This document shows positions 41,966 to 62,896 of a DNA stretch of 64,000 nt, in pieces (the first letter of the stretch is position 1; every line of letters starts with the position of its first letter). The translations under genes and the position numbers were made by a program. Origin of the DNA: Batillaria attramentaria (taxonomy: Eukaryota > Mollusca > Gastropoda > Batillariidae); assembly GCA_018292915.2 (NCBI GenBank), contig JACVVK020000164.1, forward strand, positions 392,501 to 456,500. Direction: 5' to 3'. Below the pieces are notes generated by a model. The model saw nothing but the letters and a program-made list of their open reading frames with translations. It ran no database searches and was not told the origin of the DNA.

Positions 41966-43260
41966 ACACACACCTCCCGCTCAGTGATTTGTCAAGCTGT
42001 GTATGATGCTGTGAGCGGGCACGCGCTCTGTCTTTTGTTTGAAGTCTCGGCGAGACAGGCGACTGCCCTACTTGGAGGACAAGTACACGCCTCAATACCC
42101 GGTGTGTGAGCTTTGACCAATCAACAGACACAGACTGGTGTGATGGGTGACCGACAGGACCAAGACTGATTGACGTATGACTATGATACGTCAAACAGAC
42201 ACAGATGGTTAAAGCTCAGGGAAAATGAGCTTGCTTAGCAACCACCCCTCTAACACCTCCCTCCCCCCAATTACTCCCATGGTTGTATATCTTTAGACAG
42301 TTAGTGTGCTTTTTAATTTTCTAATACGAGGGAGAAGTAGGCGAAGTGGTGGTTCTTTTATTCACGTGTATGTGTGTGTGTGGTCCCGGCACTACATTAA
42401 CACCCCCCCCCCCCCCCCCCCGCTTCCACCTGTCCTCATGTTCTGCTTTTAATTTTTTTTTTTTTTTTGCCCACAGGAGTTTGCTTACTGCACCACCAGC
42501 CCCCCCCCCCCCCACCCCCACCAGTGATTTGTGAAGCTCTTCCCAGGTGCGACACTATGGGCGGGCACACGTGCTCTGTCTTTTGTCTGACGTCACGTCG
42601 AGACAGGCGACGGCCCTTACATGCCTCAATACCCGGTGTGTCAACACTAAGACTGATTGACGTATGAGCTTTGACCAATCAACAGACACAGACTGGTGTG
42701 ATGGGTGACTGACAGGGCCAAGACTGATTGACGTATGAGTTTTAACCAATCAGACACAGATGGTAACAACCTTGCTTAGTTACTGCAACCCCCCCCCCCC
42801 CACGTCCCCCTCCACCCCCCCCCCTTACTCCCACCGTTGTACATGTCTTGAGTCAAGGAAGAATTAGGCGAAGTGGTGGTTCTTCTATTCTATACTTTTC
42901 CGAGCGCAGTTGGTATCACGGCCCGTCGCGCATGACCAATATCACCCCCCCCCCCCCCCCCAGTGATTTGTGAAGCTCTTCCCAGGTGCGATAATATGGG
43001 CGGGCACATGCTCTGTCTTTTGTTTGACGTCACGTCGAGACAGGCGGCGGCCCTTACACGCCTCAATACCCGGTGTCTCAAAACTAAGACTGATTGACGT
43101 ATGAGCTTTGACCAATCAACAGACACAGACTGGTGTGTTTTAACCAATCACATACAGATGGTAACAACCTTGCTTAGTTACTGCACCCCAGCCCCCCGCC
43201 CCCCCCCCCCCCCCCCCATTACTCCCACCGTTGTACATGTCTTGAGTCAAGGAAGAAGTA
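41966..43260. repeat. Three tandem cassettes of the foldback right arm
   Basis: Cassettes starting near 41966, 42520 and 42961 each carry CAGTGATTTGT, a GGCGGGCAC...CTCTGTCTTTTGT block, TTGACCAATCAACAGACACA and GTAGGCGAAGTGGTGG, separated by C-homopolymers. One inverted equivalent lies at 34770-35175. Confidence 0.75.
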
Positions 43261-43271
43261 GGCGAAGTAGT

Positions 43272-44197
43272 ACGAACATCGCTATGCTGAAGGCGCGTCA
43301 AAGAAAGCAGACTCTGCTCTTGCCACAACCCTGGCAAGAGAGAAGATTGAACAGCGCTTCTCCCAGCACCTGAAAATCTACACGGACGGCTCTGTCCTAG
43401 ATTCAGGAGAGGTTGGGTGCGCCTTTGTGATCCCAGACCTTGGAATCACAAGACGCTACAAACTCAACGCCGGGTTAAGCATCTTCTCAGCAGAGATGTA
43501 TGCAATCCTCATGGCCTGCACGTTTGTTAACGACATGCCAAACCCCCCGCTGGGGGCGGTCATTCTGTCCGACTCCAAGTCCTCACTCCAAGCCCTAGAG
43601 AGAGGGGGCACGAGGAACAGGAGTGATGTACAAAGCGAGATCCTCTTCCTGGCCCATCAGATCATCACGAAGGGAACCGCCCTAGCCCTCATGTGGCTAC
43701 CCTCCCACAGCGGGATCAGGGGAAATGAGCTGGCCGATCGCGCGGCCCGGGGTGCTACCGGCGATGGCATGGAAGCAAAACTACCCCAGACACTCAGTGA
43801 AGTGAAAAGTAAGATACAAAGAGCGGCCCACACTCTCAGGGAGAGGAAACTCCGTGCACTGTGTGAGGAAAATGGCTGGGTCCACCTCCCGGGTGGCCAA
43901 AACCACGTGCCACTTTTCCCGCGCAGGCACTCTGCAGTCATCTGCAGAATACGCACACTGTGCTGCGCACACACATGGAGTAACGACCTCTGCCAGTGTG
44001 GGCAGCCCCCAGACGTCCGCCACATTGTAAACGGATGTGATGGCCTGCCCGCAAACCTCCAGCCGGTCTGGGACCTGAGAGACAGATACTCACTGAAGAC
44101 GGTAGACTTCCTCAGGCCACACCAAGCCCTAGGTGATAGGCCAATGAGAACCCTGGCCGACGCGATCGTCAGATCAGATCTGACAAAATGGTTCTAA
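43272..44197 (+). pseudogene. LINE ORF2 fragment: RNase H domain and C-terminus
   Basis: A continuous frame reads KIYTDGSVLDSGEVGCAFVI, SAEMYAILMAC, VILSDSKSSLQAL and LPSHSGIRGNELADRAARG, so all four D-E-D-D RNase H residues are present. A C-X-C...H-X4-C knuckle (CQCGQPPDVRHIVNGC) follows, ending LTKWF with TAA. The 5' part (endonuclease and RT) is missing, as in I/Nimbus-like LINE copies cut short on insertion. Confidence 0.85.
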
Positions 44198-44458
44198 TAC
44201 CAAAGAGCGAGGGGACACCCCGGCTATGATCTAAAGGCAAAAGTACGGATGACAGAACAGACTGAGGCACTGAAAAACAAACTCAGACCAGGCTTCTGAA
44301 AGCCAAGCAGAGATCCTCTGACGTTGCCCAAAGCTAAGCAAATCAGCCCACACTCACCCCAAAGACACTTGCCCAGCCAAGCAGCCAAAGACACATGCCA
44401 GGAACAACTTGTCCTTAAAAGCCAAAAGCCATAGGACGTAAAGCAAGCTAATGATGAT
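43272..44458 (+). mobile_element. 5'-truncated RNase-H LINE with 11-bp target duplication
   Basis: GGCGAAGTAGT at 43261-43271 and 44459-44469 flanks it. The 3' end is GCTAATGATGATG. The other cassettes show the uninterrupted target (GGCGAAGTGGTGG). Confidence 0.85.
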
Positions 44459-44504
44459 GGCGAAGTAGTGGTTCTTCTATTCTACACTTTTCTATACCGA
44501 GCGC

Positions 44505-44815
44505 AGTTGGTATCACGGCCCGTCGCGCATGACCAATATCGGCCCGTCGCGCATGACCAATATCACGGCCCGTCGCGCATGACCAATATCACGGCCGGTC
44601 GCCCGTCGTTCATGACCAGTCGCTAGTTGTCGCGGTAGCCCATGACCAATCGCGGGTAGCGCATGATCAATCGCGGGTAGCCCATGACCAATCGCGGGTA
44701 GCGCATGACCAACCGCGCGTCGCATATGACCAACCGCGCGTCGCATATGACCAGCCGCGCGTCGTTCATGACCAGCCGCGCGTAGCGCGTGACCAGTCGC
44801 AGGTAGTTCATGGAC
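44505..44815. repeat. 21-bp/26-bp minisatellite, right foldback tip
   Basis: Reverse-complement counterpart of 34464-34785 with the same order of unit variants. Confidence 0.85.
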
Positions 44816-44846
44816 CCTATACGCACGTTTTCATACCTCAAATAGG

Positions 44847-45965
44847 GGTGGTAAGGGAATCCTTGAACCACTAGATTGGACTAGTCCACTGTCAAAACGG
44901 GTCATTTATGGACATGACACAGGACTTCGGAAGAGCCCATTTGCAACACAAGGGAAGAAGTCACAAGAAAAAGCTGTGGACCAGTCTACAGTGCTCACAT
45001 GGACGGGTCCACTATCAATTTGGGGGTGGGAAAACGGAGGTGAATGAGTCCACCATCTCTATGGGTATGTTTGTTATTACACAGAGCTCGGGTGAGTCCA
45101 ATTTCGAAACAGAGGGGTGGGAGGGACCACATTACACTAACCTTAACAGTAAACTTTAGGGACCAGTCTACTGTAAAATGGGGGGGGGGAGGGTTCTGGC
45201 ATTGGGAGTGCTGATTCTTCAAGACTGGTGTGAACAGTACTCACATGGACGAGTTTCTGTTGGGGAAACAGAGGGGTGGAAGTTTTTTTTTTTTTTTTTT
45301 AAATATCTCTGGGTGGGTAGAATGCAGATGTGGGTGGGCAAATGGATGAGTTCACTATCCAAACAACAAGGTAAAAATGCAAGAAATCTCACAAGAAAAT
45401 CTCCCAGGACGAGTCCATTATTAACTTGGATGTAAGAATGGGGGGAGGAGTGATGGTTGAGTTGAGGAGTCCACTTTCGGAATAGAGGGGTAGTCGAAGG
45501 AAAGAATTTTATCCAAAAAATCGCAGGAGTCTGCTGTAAAATGTGTATGGGGGTGGTTCCTGGGAAAAACTTTTAAGTGGACGAGTCCACTATTGAAACA
45601 GCTAGGTAAAACGGAAGAAATCTCCCAAGAAAAGCTTCTAGGACGAGTCCATTATTGATTTGGGGTGGCAGGAATTCTGGAGAAACGCATGAGTGGATGA
45701 GTCCACTATTGAGGTACACGGGTGGAAGGAAAGAAACGTTGGACGATTCCAATTTGAAACCGAGGGGTGGAAGGACGATTTTTTTTATATTTTTTTAATC
45801 TGTGGACGAGTGTACTGTGGATGGATATCGGGATGGATCCTGGCAAACTTTTAAAGTGGACGAGTCCACTACCGACTTCCAGGTCCCAGGACGAGTCCAT
45901 TATTAAGTTGGATGCATGGAAGGTGGACGAGTCCACTTTTGAGGTAGAGGGGTGGAAGGGGAAAA
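44847..45965. repeat. Degenerate array of hairpin-forming GTGGACGAGTCCAC units
   Basis: The motif and close variants (GTGGATGAGTCCAC, AGGACGAGTCCATTATT) recur about every 60-120 bp, interleaved with GAAACAGAGGGGTGGAAGG and CAAGAAAATCTCCCAGGA modules. Each core can fold as a 5-bp stem with a CGAG loop. No ORF. Confidence 0.7.
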
Positions 45966-46204
45966 ATCGCACATAGCTCTTCCATTGACTTCACTGCTTC
46001 TAAATGGGATGAACAAAGGATCAGTTCTCCACCCTCACAGTACATGTACCCTGAACGGTTCTTTGAAGTTTTAGTAGCAGAAACAGAGCAGTTTTGTTTG
46101 CAGGTGTGAGACAGTGTGTGTGTGTGTGTGTGTGAGAGGGACTGAGAGAGAGAGAGAGTTGTAGTGGGCACACTTGAGAAGAAGTTCATCACGCCCAAAC
46201 ACAG
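45966..46204. other. Transition DNA, no gene seen
   Basis: Short (GT)n and (GA)n tracts near 46113-46160 only. Confidence 0.5.
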
Positions 46205-46224
46205 TCAGTGTCATACTTTACATT

Positions 46225-46230
46225 TTTATT
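46225..46230 (-). terminator. KIF28P: Candidate poly(A) signal of the kinesin gene
   Basis: AATAAA on the minus strand with T/G-rich sequence downstream; it marks the edge between unique DNA and the repeat complex. Inference only. Confidence 0.3.
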
Positions 46231-47261
46231 TGTCCGCTATAATGGAAAGAAAAATATCACACAGTCACACAAATATTAAATATGTTCAGCTATAGGATTT
46301 AACCACTTCGCACACAGAGTGGTAAGCAATCCATTACCTCATACAGTAATTTCTGTAGGTAACACAGACTCAGTCCAGGGTACCAAGACTGAGACAGAAA
46401 ACAGCAAAAAGTCAGAAGAATGGAATGTTGCTATAGTTGCCATACAATGTGCCCAGCACAGTAGTGTATGATAGAGTATTTTTTATTGTGCTCTTAATAT
46501 AAAAGAAAAAAAAAAAAGATAGGCATGTGTTGCAGTGCAACTCATGTTCATCTCAGCAGAGTTTTGTGCTTCTGTATCCATTGACAGTAAGCAAGCACAC
46601 ACAACAAAAATTAAAGGCATTTCATTTTCACCTCTGTAAACAGTTGCAGGGCTAAGTGTATAGGAAATAACAATACATGACAACCTGTGTCAAAGGTACA
46701 ATTCAAAATGCACAGAAACGTAACATAAAAGCAGATCACAGATTGCCATACGGTATATGCACAGTAACATAATTATGCTGGCCTCAACTCTACGATGTGT
46801 GACTCGGATAAAACATAGTCATATGGATATATGATTGCCTCTTTTTGTCGCAATGTCAGCCACATGAAAAATGAATATGAAAGAAAAACAATCCAACCTA
46901 CAGGTAATACTCTGTATGATCCTTCACCACGGTGACCAAAGAGAACATACATTAAACTGTCACTAGGACAAATACTGACAAGAAATTCTTCAAAAACTTT
47001 GATGGACGGCATGCACAAATATGGATCTGTACTTGCAAGATATAAACAGGCATAAAAACGGTGCCAAAACTTCTTTCACATTTGCCAAGCGGTTAAATCT
47101 AAGGAAATTGCACACAAATATTTACAGTGAGTCCTTTGAGAATATGGAATCGACGTACTAATATCTGAAGTGCACGTCACCCTTTATGTTGAAATGCCCA
47201 ATAATGTCAGGAAATCGTAACAGCTACTACATCATTTTATACAGCAGGGAAAATACACTTG

Positions 47262-47443
47262 TACAGTACAACTTCTTTTGGGCGACCACTCTTTGGCCAG
47301 ACAAGAGTGGTCTTACAAGAGAGGTGGTCACCCAAAAGAAACTTCAGACGGTGAAGAAGTGCAACCCAGTATCATTGTAACATTGGTCTGCACAGACAGG
47401 TGGTCTCCCAAAGGGGTGGTCACCCAAAAGAGGTTCTACTGTA
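47262..47443. mobile_element. TA-flanked MITE with ~28-bp inverted repeats
   Basis: TACAGTACAACTTCTTTTGG at the left and, reversed, TACAGTAGAACCTCTTTTGG at the right; the pairing continues through GGGYGACCAC. An internal GTGGTC...GACCAC motif is repeated. It fits a Tc1/mariner/pogo-type MITE. Confidence 0.65.
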
Positions 47444-48959
47444 CTTACAAATATCAGTGTATAACACTGACCAAAAACCAAGTAAATGGTTAATTTCAAT
47501 AATTTCACGCAACAAAAATCTGAGTATACTCATTAAAGAGTGTTCAAGCTTGAAACAAATACATCTGAATTTGAGTTGGGTTTTTTTTGTTTGTTTTTTT
47601 AAACCTTTTAGCAAACTGTTGACAGCCTAACACATGTTCAACAATAACTAACAGGGGTAAACTGCTTATGAGAAAGACTGTACTCTTGGAATTATCACAC
47701 AGGTGTCATTTTTACAAAGGTAAGAAGTCAATGAAACTTTGTTACTGTCCGTGTAAAAACTGTGTGTACCCGTTTTGAGCAGTAGTTGAGAACAAGCCAC
47801 TGAAGTTACGCAAACAAAGAATTGCATGTAGCATGTAAAAACAATGTGGAGAGAACATACTGACAAACCCAAGACAAACCCAAAAGCCCACATAACCACC
47901 AAACAGAAACTCAAAATGCAAAAGCAAAAATCAACAACAACAAAAAAAAACAACAACAAATGAGCCAAAGAGAAATTATCTTGGAGAGACCTAGGGAACT
48001 GTCCTTTTGCCTGAAGGAGTTGCGGGAAAATCTTTGTATCTGATTTCAAAACTGGAAGACAATGGTTTTTGGTCTGCTGTGTGCACTGTCCCTCACACTC
48101 TTGACATTTACAAGCATTTTGCAATAGACCTTCACTTTTTTTTAGTCGACCTGCATGTACATAAAAACTCGCACGCACCCACATACAAGTACATACCTAA
48201 GCACACGTACGCATACATACCTACAGGCGCACCAAGTATCTCAATGAATCTCTTTGCACAATCCAACACAATAATAGATCTCTCTTCAAGAAATTATCAA
48301 ATCTTTCGATTCTGCTTAGACTTACGCTTCACATTCAAACAAGCAAGAAATCTCAAAACAAGACATAGCGAGGGGAAGGACGGATGAAATGAATGACCTA
48401 AAATCAACAGACACGATCGAATTGTTTTCTATGTACAGTTATCACAGCCTTGCTTTGAAGGTTTCCCAGAAGGAAAGGAGAAGTTAGTCAAAGCTGTCGT
48501 TTATCCACAATTACCTGATCAGTAGCTTCCAATCTCATCTCAACGAGAAACTTTTTAGACCTGAGTATTTTGTGAATCCTCTGTGAACGATGTTACGCCA
48601 AGCATAGTGCTCTCAGTAAAGTTTTCATAACAATCACTGAAACTGGCCCTGCCCATATATATATGCTTAACTTCAAAGTAACCACTGTCTAATTCATTCT
48701 TTTTACTATTATTATTGCTGCAAATTACATTGCCATTCACCTGAGATGTTGCAGGAAAAACAAGAAACAATTGTTTAACTCTGCTATGCACTTGTAACTT
48801 GTAACTATTTTAAACTCATGACTGTGTTTACTGCCCGTCCCCAGTATGTATAGATTTTATTTGTTGAGATTTTCAAAACTGTGCTTACTCCTCAGCTGTG
48901 TCATGTCCGCTATGCCCTTGCCATCTTTTAGTTTAGATTTCTTAGTTTAGTTGCATAGT

Positions 48960-49033
48960 ATTAGACTTGGACATCACACATTACTTTAGGATCTGTGTTT
49001 AATATGTATGGATTTGTATGTCTAGATAAATTA

Positions 49034-49090
<57 letters not shown>

Positions 49091-49160
49091 CCAGAAGAAA
49101 ATTTTCTGCCATCGACAGACAATAAAGTTATATTGAATTGAATTGAATTGAATTGAACTT
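48960..49160 (+). repeat. (GT)n tract and retroelement-like tail with (TTGAA)n
   Basis: (GT)n at 49036-49087, then GACAATAAAGTTATATTGAA and (TTGAA)5, as at the 3' end of some LINEs or SINEs. Confidence 0.45.
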
Positions 49161-52100
49161 TGTGATTACAATTTGTACCAAATTTCAAAAAAGGTGTTGT
49201 TCTCAGCAACTAAAAAAAAAAAAAAAAAAAATGGTAAAAATAAATGCCAAACACAAGTGTTTTCATTTCATATTTCTTACCACTGTATGATTGTTGAATG
49301 GAAAAAAAAAAATCTACTGTACAAACGAGAGATTTTGACAACCCTCCCTTATTTCGGGAAAAGTTGGCAGTGTCTTGTTCAGCTGAATTATTTGAGATTA
49401 GAACTGTTACAAAAACCCAAACCAGAAAAACTGCTCACTACACATCAAACTACCGGTAAGCGCCACAACAAAAATTGCCAAAAGAAAGAAACCCCTCATC
49501 CCAGCATTACACCTAAAACTTGATTGTACTACTGTATGAAGGACGTATGGGCCAATATCAATTTGTTTTTTTATTTCAGATCAGCGTCACTGACTTTGAT
49601 TTTCTATTGCAAATGATACTAAATAATCAAGGACTCTTCTTCTATATTTTTTTTTTTTTAAATGAAACTAAGGTTAGTGACAGGCCAAAATTAATGGGGG
49701 GGGGGGGGGGGATACAATACAATGCCCTGATGTAAAAGCCAGTCTCCCAGTGACAAGTGCACAGAATATACTCTTAAACTGAAAAAAAAAAAAATTCTGT
49801 GTTCTTAGTATGTTCCGCGGCTTTTGCAGCACAGCCATCTGATAAAAAAAATTTGTATGCACGTGTACCTATGTCATACATATAGGCAGTGCTCCTCGAA
49901 CAATTACTTTTTTTTTTTTAAAGAGTTATAGGGTGTGCAAGATGTGAAAAGAACTGGATGTAATATGTGACATCACCTCCCACTCTGGAATAACTTCACG
50001 GCATTTCTGAGTTGTTTTCAATGCGGAGTTAATTTAACATGTTTGAAGGGGGCACACACAAGGCGTTGTTAGTAAAAGCATTAGTACAGGCACTCAAAGC
50101 AAAGCAAAAGTGCAATAACTATGGGCATAGCCACTCAAACCAAAAATACATTAACAATACAGGAGAGCCAATTAACTGCACATTGCATCCCCGGCTCTAT
50201 TATCGTTAATGTGATCTTCCTTGAGCTTTCTAATGCACTCTATGGGTGTGCAGCACTCTGTACTGAGATATGTAATGGGTGCGCAGCAAGCCTTAAAGCA
50301 GAACTCGCTTTCAAACAAAAATACATACACAATAAAATGGTTAGTAAGTTGTTATATAATTTTTTAAAAACCCACTAATTATAAGAAAAACGATTATTAA
50401 ATGATCAGATATGATTACTGGGTGAACATGATTATTTTGTAGTGATAGTAACAGGGAGAAGTGGTACGCATTACATCACAACGACATTGTACAGTAAACA
50501 GATGCAAAGAAACGCATCAAAGAGAAAGTAATGTGTCCCAGTCGTTCGGCCACTCATTTTTTTACGCACAGTATACATGTACAATCATACAAAGCTCCTC
50601 TCAGAGACAAACAATAATCATTCAAACACACATGTATGCAGATCCAATCTATCCACGCAGACCCTTTACAATTCATCCTCCGAGTAACGTGACCTGAAAT
50701 TTGGGCCTGTGATAAATATATCTGTGTTACTGTGGTGTTCAGTTCAGTTGAGTTTATAACAGATTTTTTTTTTTTTTTTTCGCTCCGGTACAGTTGAGCC
50801 CACTGCAGTTCATAGGTGGTTGCACAGTATGGTATACTAATACTGGCTACAGTAAAGTGTAAATGGCGACCTGTAAGCCAGTTTTCCCAGCATTGGGAAA
50901 TGAATAAACTTTTGACATCGACTTAATAATGTCTACCAGTACTTCAATTCAATTCAATTCCAAATACTTAGAGTCCGTTTTAAGAAATAAAATATTCAAC
51001 AGAAAATTGTCTGTGGACTGACATGATTATGCTCTGTCACACAACTCATAACATCTGCTCTGAGATGCAAACTTTTTTTCTTTTTTTTCTTTTTTAGGGG
51101 TGTGTGGGAATCTGGGTGGGGATGGGGGTGCGGGGGTGGGGGTGTTGGAAGAGTGTTGGGGAGTGGGCATAATGCAGAATAACATGCAACGAGAATTATC
51201 AGAATGCTGATACACTCCAGCAACTTCCTCAAAGCAGCAAGGCAATTCCCTAGTATTTCAACGTTTTCCATTATAATCGCAGATCTGCTATTATCTGGAA
51301 GAAGAGCACATGGACCATGGATTTGAAAAGCGCACTAGCCTTTTTTTTTTCCATATGATCCTTTTATTCTTTTCTTTTTTGTGAGAGAAACACTGGTCGA
51401 TTTAATGAGTTTAAGAAAGTGAAAGTACAAAACCACCACAAGTAAGCGCTATATAGAGAGGCGGTCACTGAAGCAGGTTTGGCCATACACAGACCAAGTC
51501 ACATGGAAATCAAAATGCAAAAACATCTACATGTACAGCATATGTTAATAAGTGTTTTTTTAAAAACCAGGACGGAGTTGTAACAAGAGTGTCAAACAAA
51601 AATAAATAATATTTGAATGCACCCACTCAAAGACCACAAAAGTGAAAACAGGTCCATATTGTAAAGTTGTGCTCAGAAATATTAAAATAACACAGTGTGA
51701 GATTCAGCAATAGCGAGAAATAACATCTATAGATTTATATTCTTACAATGAGCAATTAATATGCACAGAGCTGTGCCAAATGTGATTACCACAATGATAT
51801 GTCTATTTTGATGTTAAACACAACTTGAGCAAAGATACTTTTTTAACAAAACAAAATAATATATAAAATAATATTTACTTAAAAAAAACTCTTGTAAACA
51901 ATTCTTCGAAGAGCAATGAAGAGAAAGAAAAAAGCCTTGAGAAGGATGATTACTTGTTCATGAATAATTCACTTACAAAGATAACAACATCTGTACATAA
52001 CAAACATTAGGCTTGTACATACGGTCTTCTGGCTTTCTGTACAGCTTCCGAAATGTCTTTTTACACAACTTTTTGTAGAACATCACTGTGGAAGGGGGAG

Positions 52101-52438
52101 TTGTGTTTTAGATTCACATGTGTAACAACAGAGGCGGAGAAAAAATACAGTGGTGGCAGAGAGTCCCACATGGAAACTTTTCTATTCACCGAGAAACAGC
52201 AACTTCTCCAGAGTAAAAACAAGCAAAAAAACCAAATGATTGTTAGATTCAGAGCATTTCGTCACACACAAATACTACTGTCATAACTTCATTTTCTGCA
52301 TTTCAGACTTAACACAGTGGTCAAAGTGCAGGGGCTGTTCTATGAAGGGAGGTTGGGGTGGGTTGGGGGGGGGGATAGACTGGGAAAGGCACTGATTTCT
52401 ATCATGACACAGTAACAAAAGGCACACACAGATCGTAT

Positions 52439-62737
<10,299 letters not shown>

Positions 62738-62741
62738 CTGC

Positions 62742-62896
62742 AAAAGTTATTATCAGACTGCACGTTTAACTTTTTGTAGACTACTTTGACTATGGTGTGG
62801 GGAAATTGGGGTAGGGGTAAAAGTTATTATCAGACTGCACGTTTAACTTCTGAAGACTACTTTGACTATGGTGTGGGGAAACTGGGGTAGGGGTAG
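62742..62896. repeat. 78-bp tandem duplication next to the micro-exon acceptor
   Basis: Two copies starting AAAAGTTATTATCAGACTGC at 62742 and 62820, about 95% alike. The left copy contains the polypyrimidine tract of the micro-exon acceptor. Confidence 0.85.

Larger units (their letters stand above)
34438..44839. mobile_element. Foldback-like composite transposable element (~10.4 kb)
   Basis: The two ends are inverted copies: TATGAAAACGTGCGTATAGG reads inward from both. Each end carries 21-bp tandem units (CGCG-RYTGGTCAT core) for ~330 bp, then longer inverted cassettes containing GGCGGGCAC, GACGTCACGTCGAGACAGGC and TTGACCAATCAACAGACACA. AAATAGG borders both sides (34431-34437, 44840-44846). 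Long inverted repeats made of short tandem units are the hallmark of Foldback/Galileo-type elements. No transposase was found, so it is probably non-autonomous. Confidence 0.65.
46205..52438 (-). other. KIF28P: Inferred long 3'UTR of the kinesin gene
   Basis: About 6.2 kb of AT-rich DNA with no gene on either strand and few repeats: one TA-MITE (47262-47443), a (GT)n tract with a (TTGAA)n tail (48960-49160) and G/T homopolymers. A minus-strand AATAAA (TTTATT at 46225-46230) sits just where repeat-dense DNA begins. It could equally be intergenic with an earlier poly(A) site. Confidence 0.35.

Noticed and set aside
45560..45720. Hammerhead ribozymes
   Set aside because: GGATGAGTCCAC and GGACGAG recall hammerhead words, but the CTGATGA plus CGAAA core arrangement is missing.
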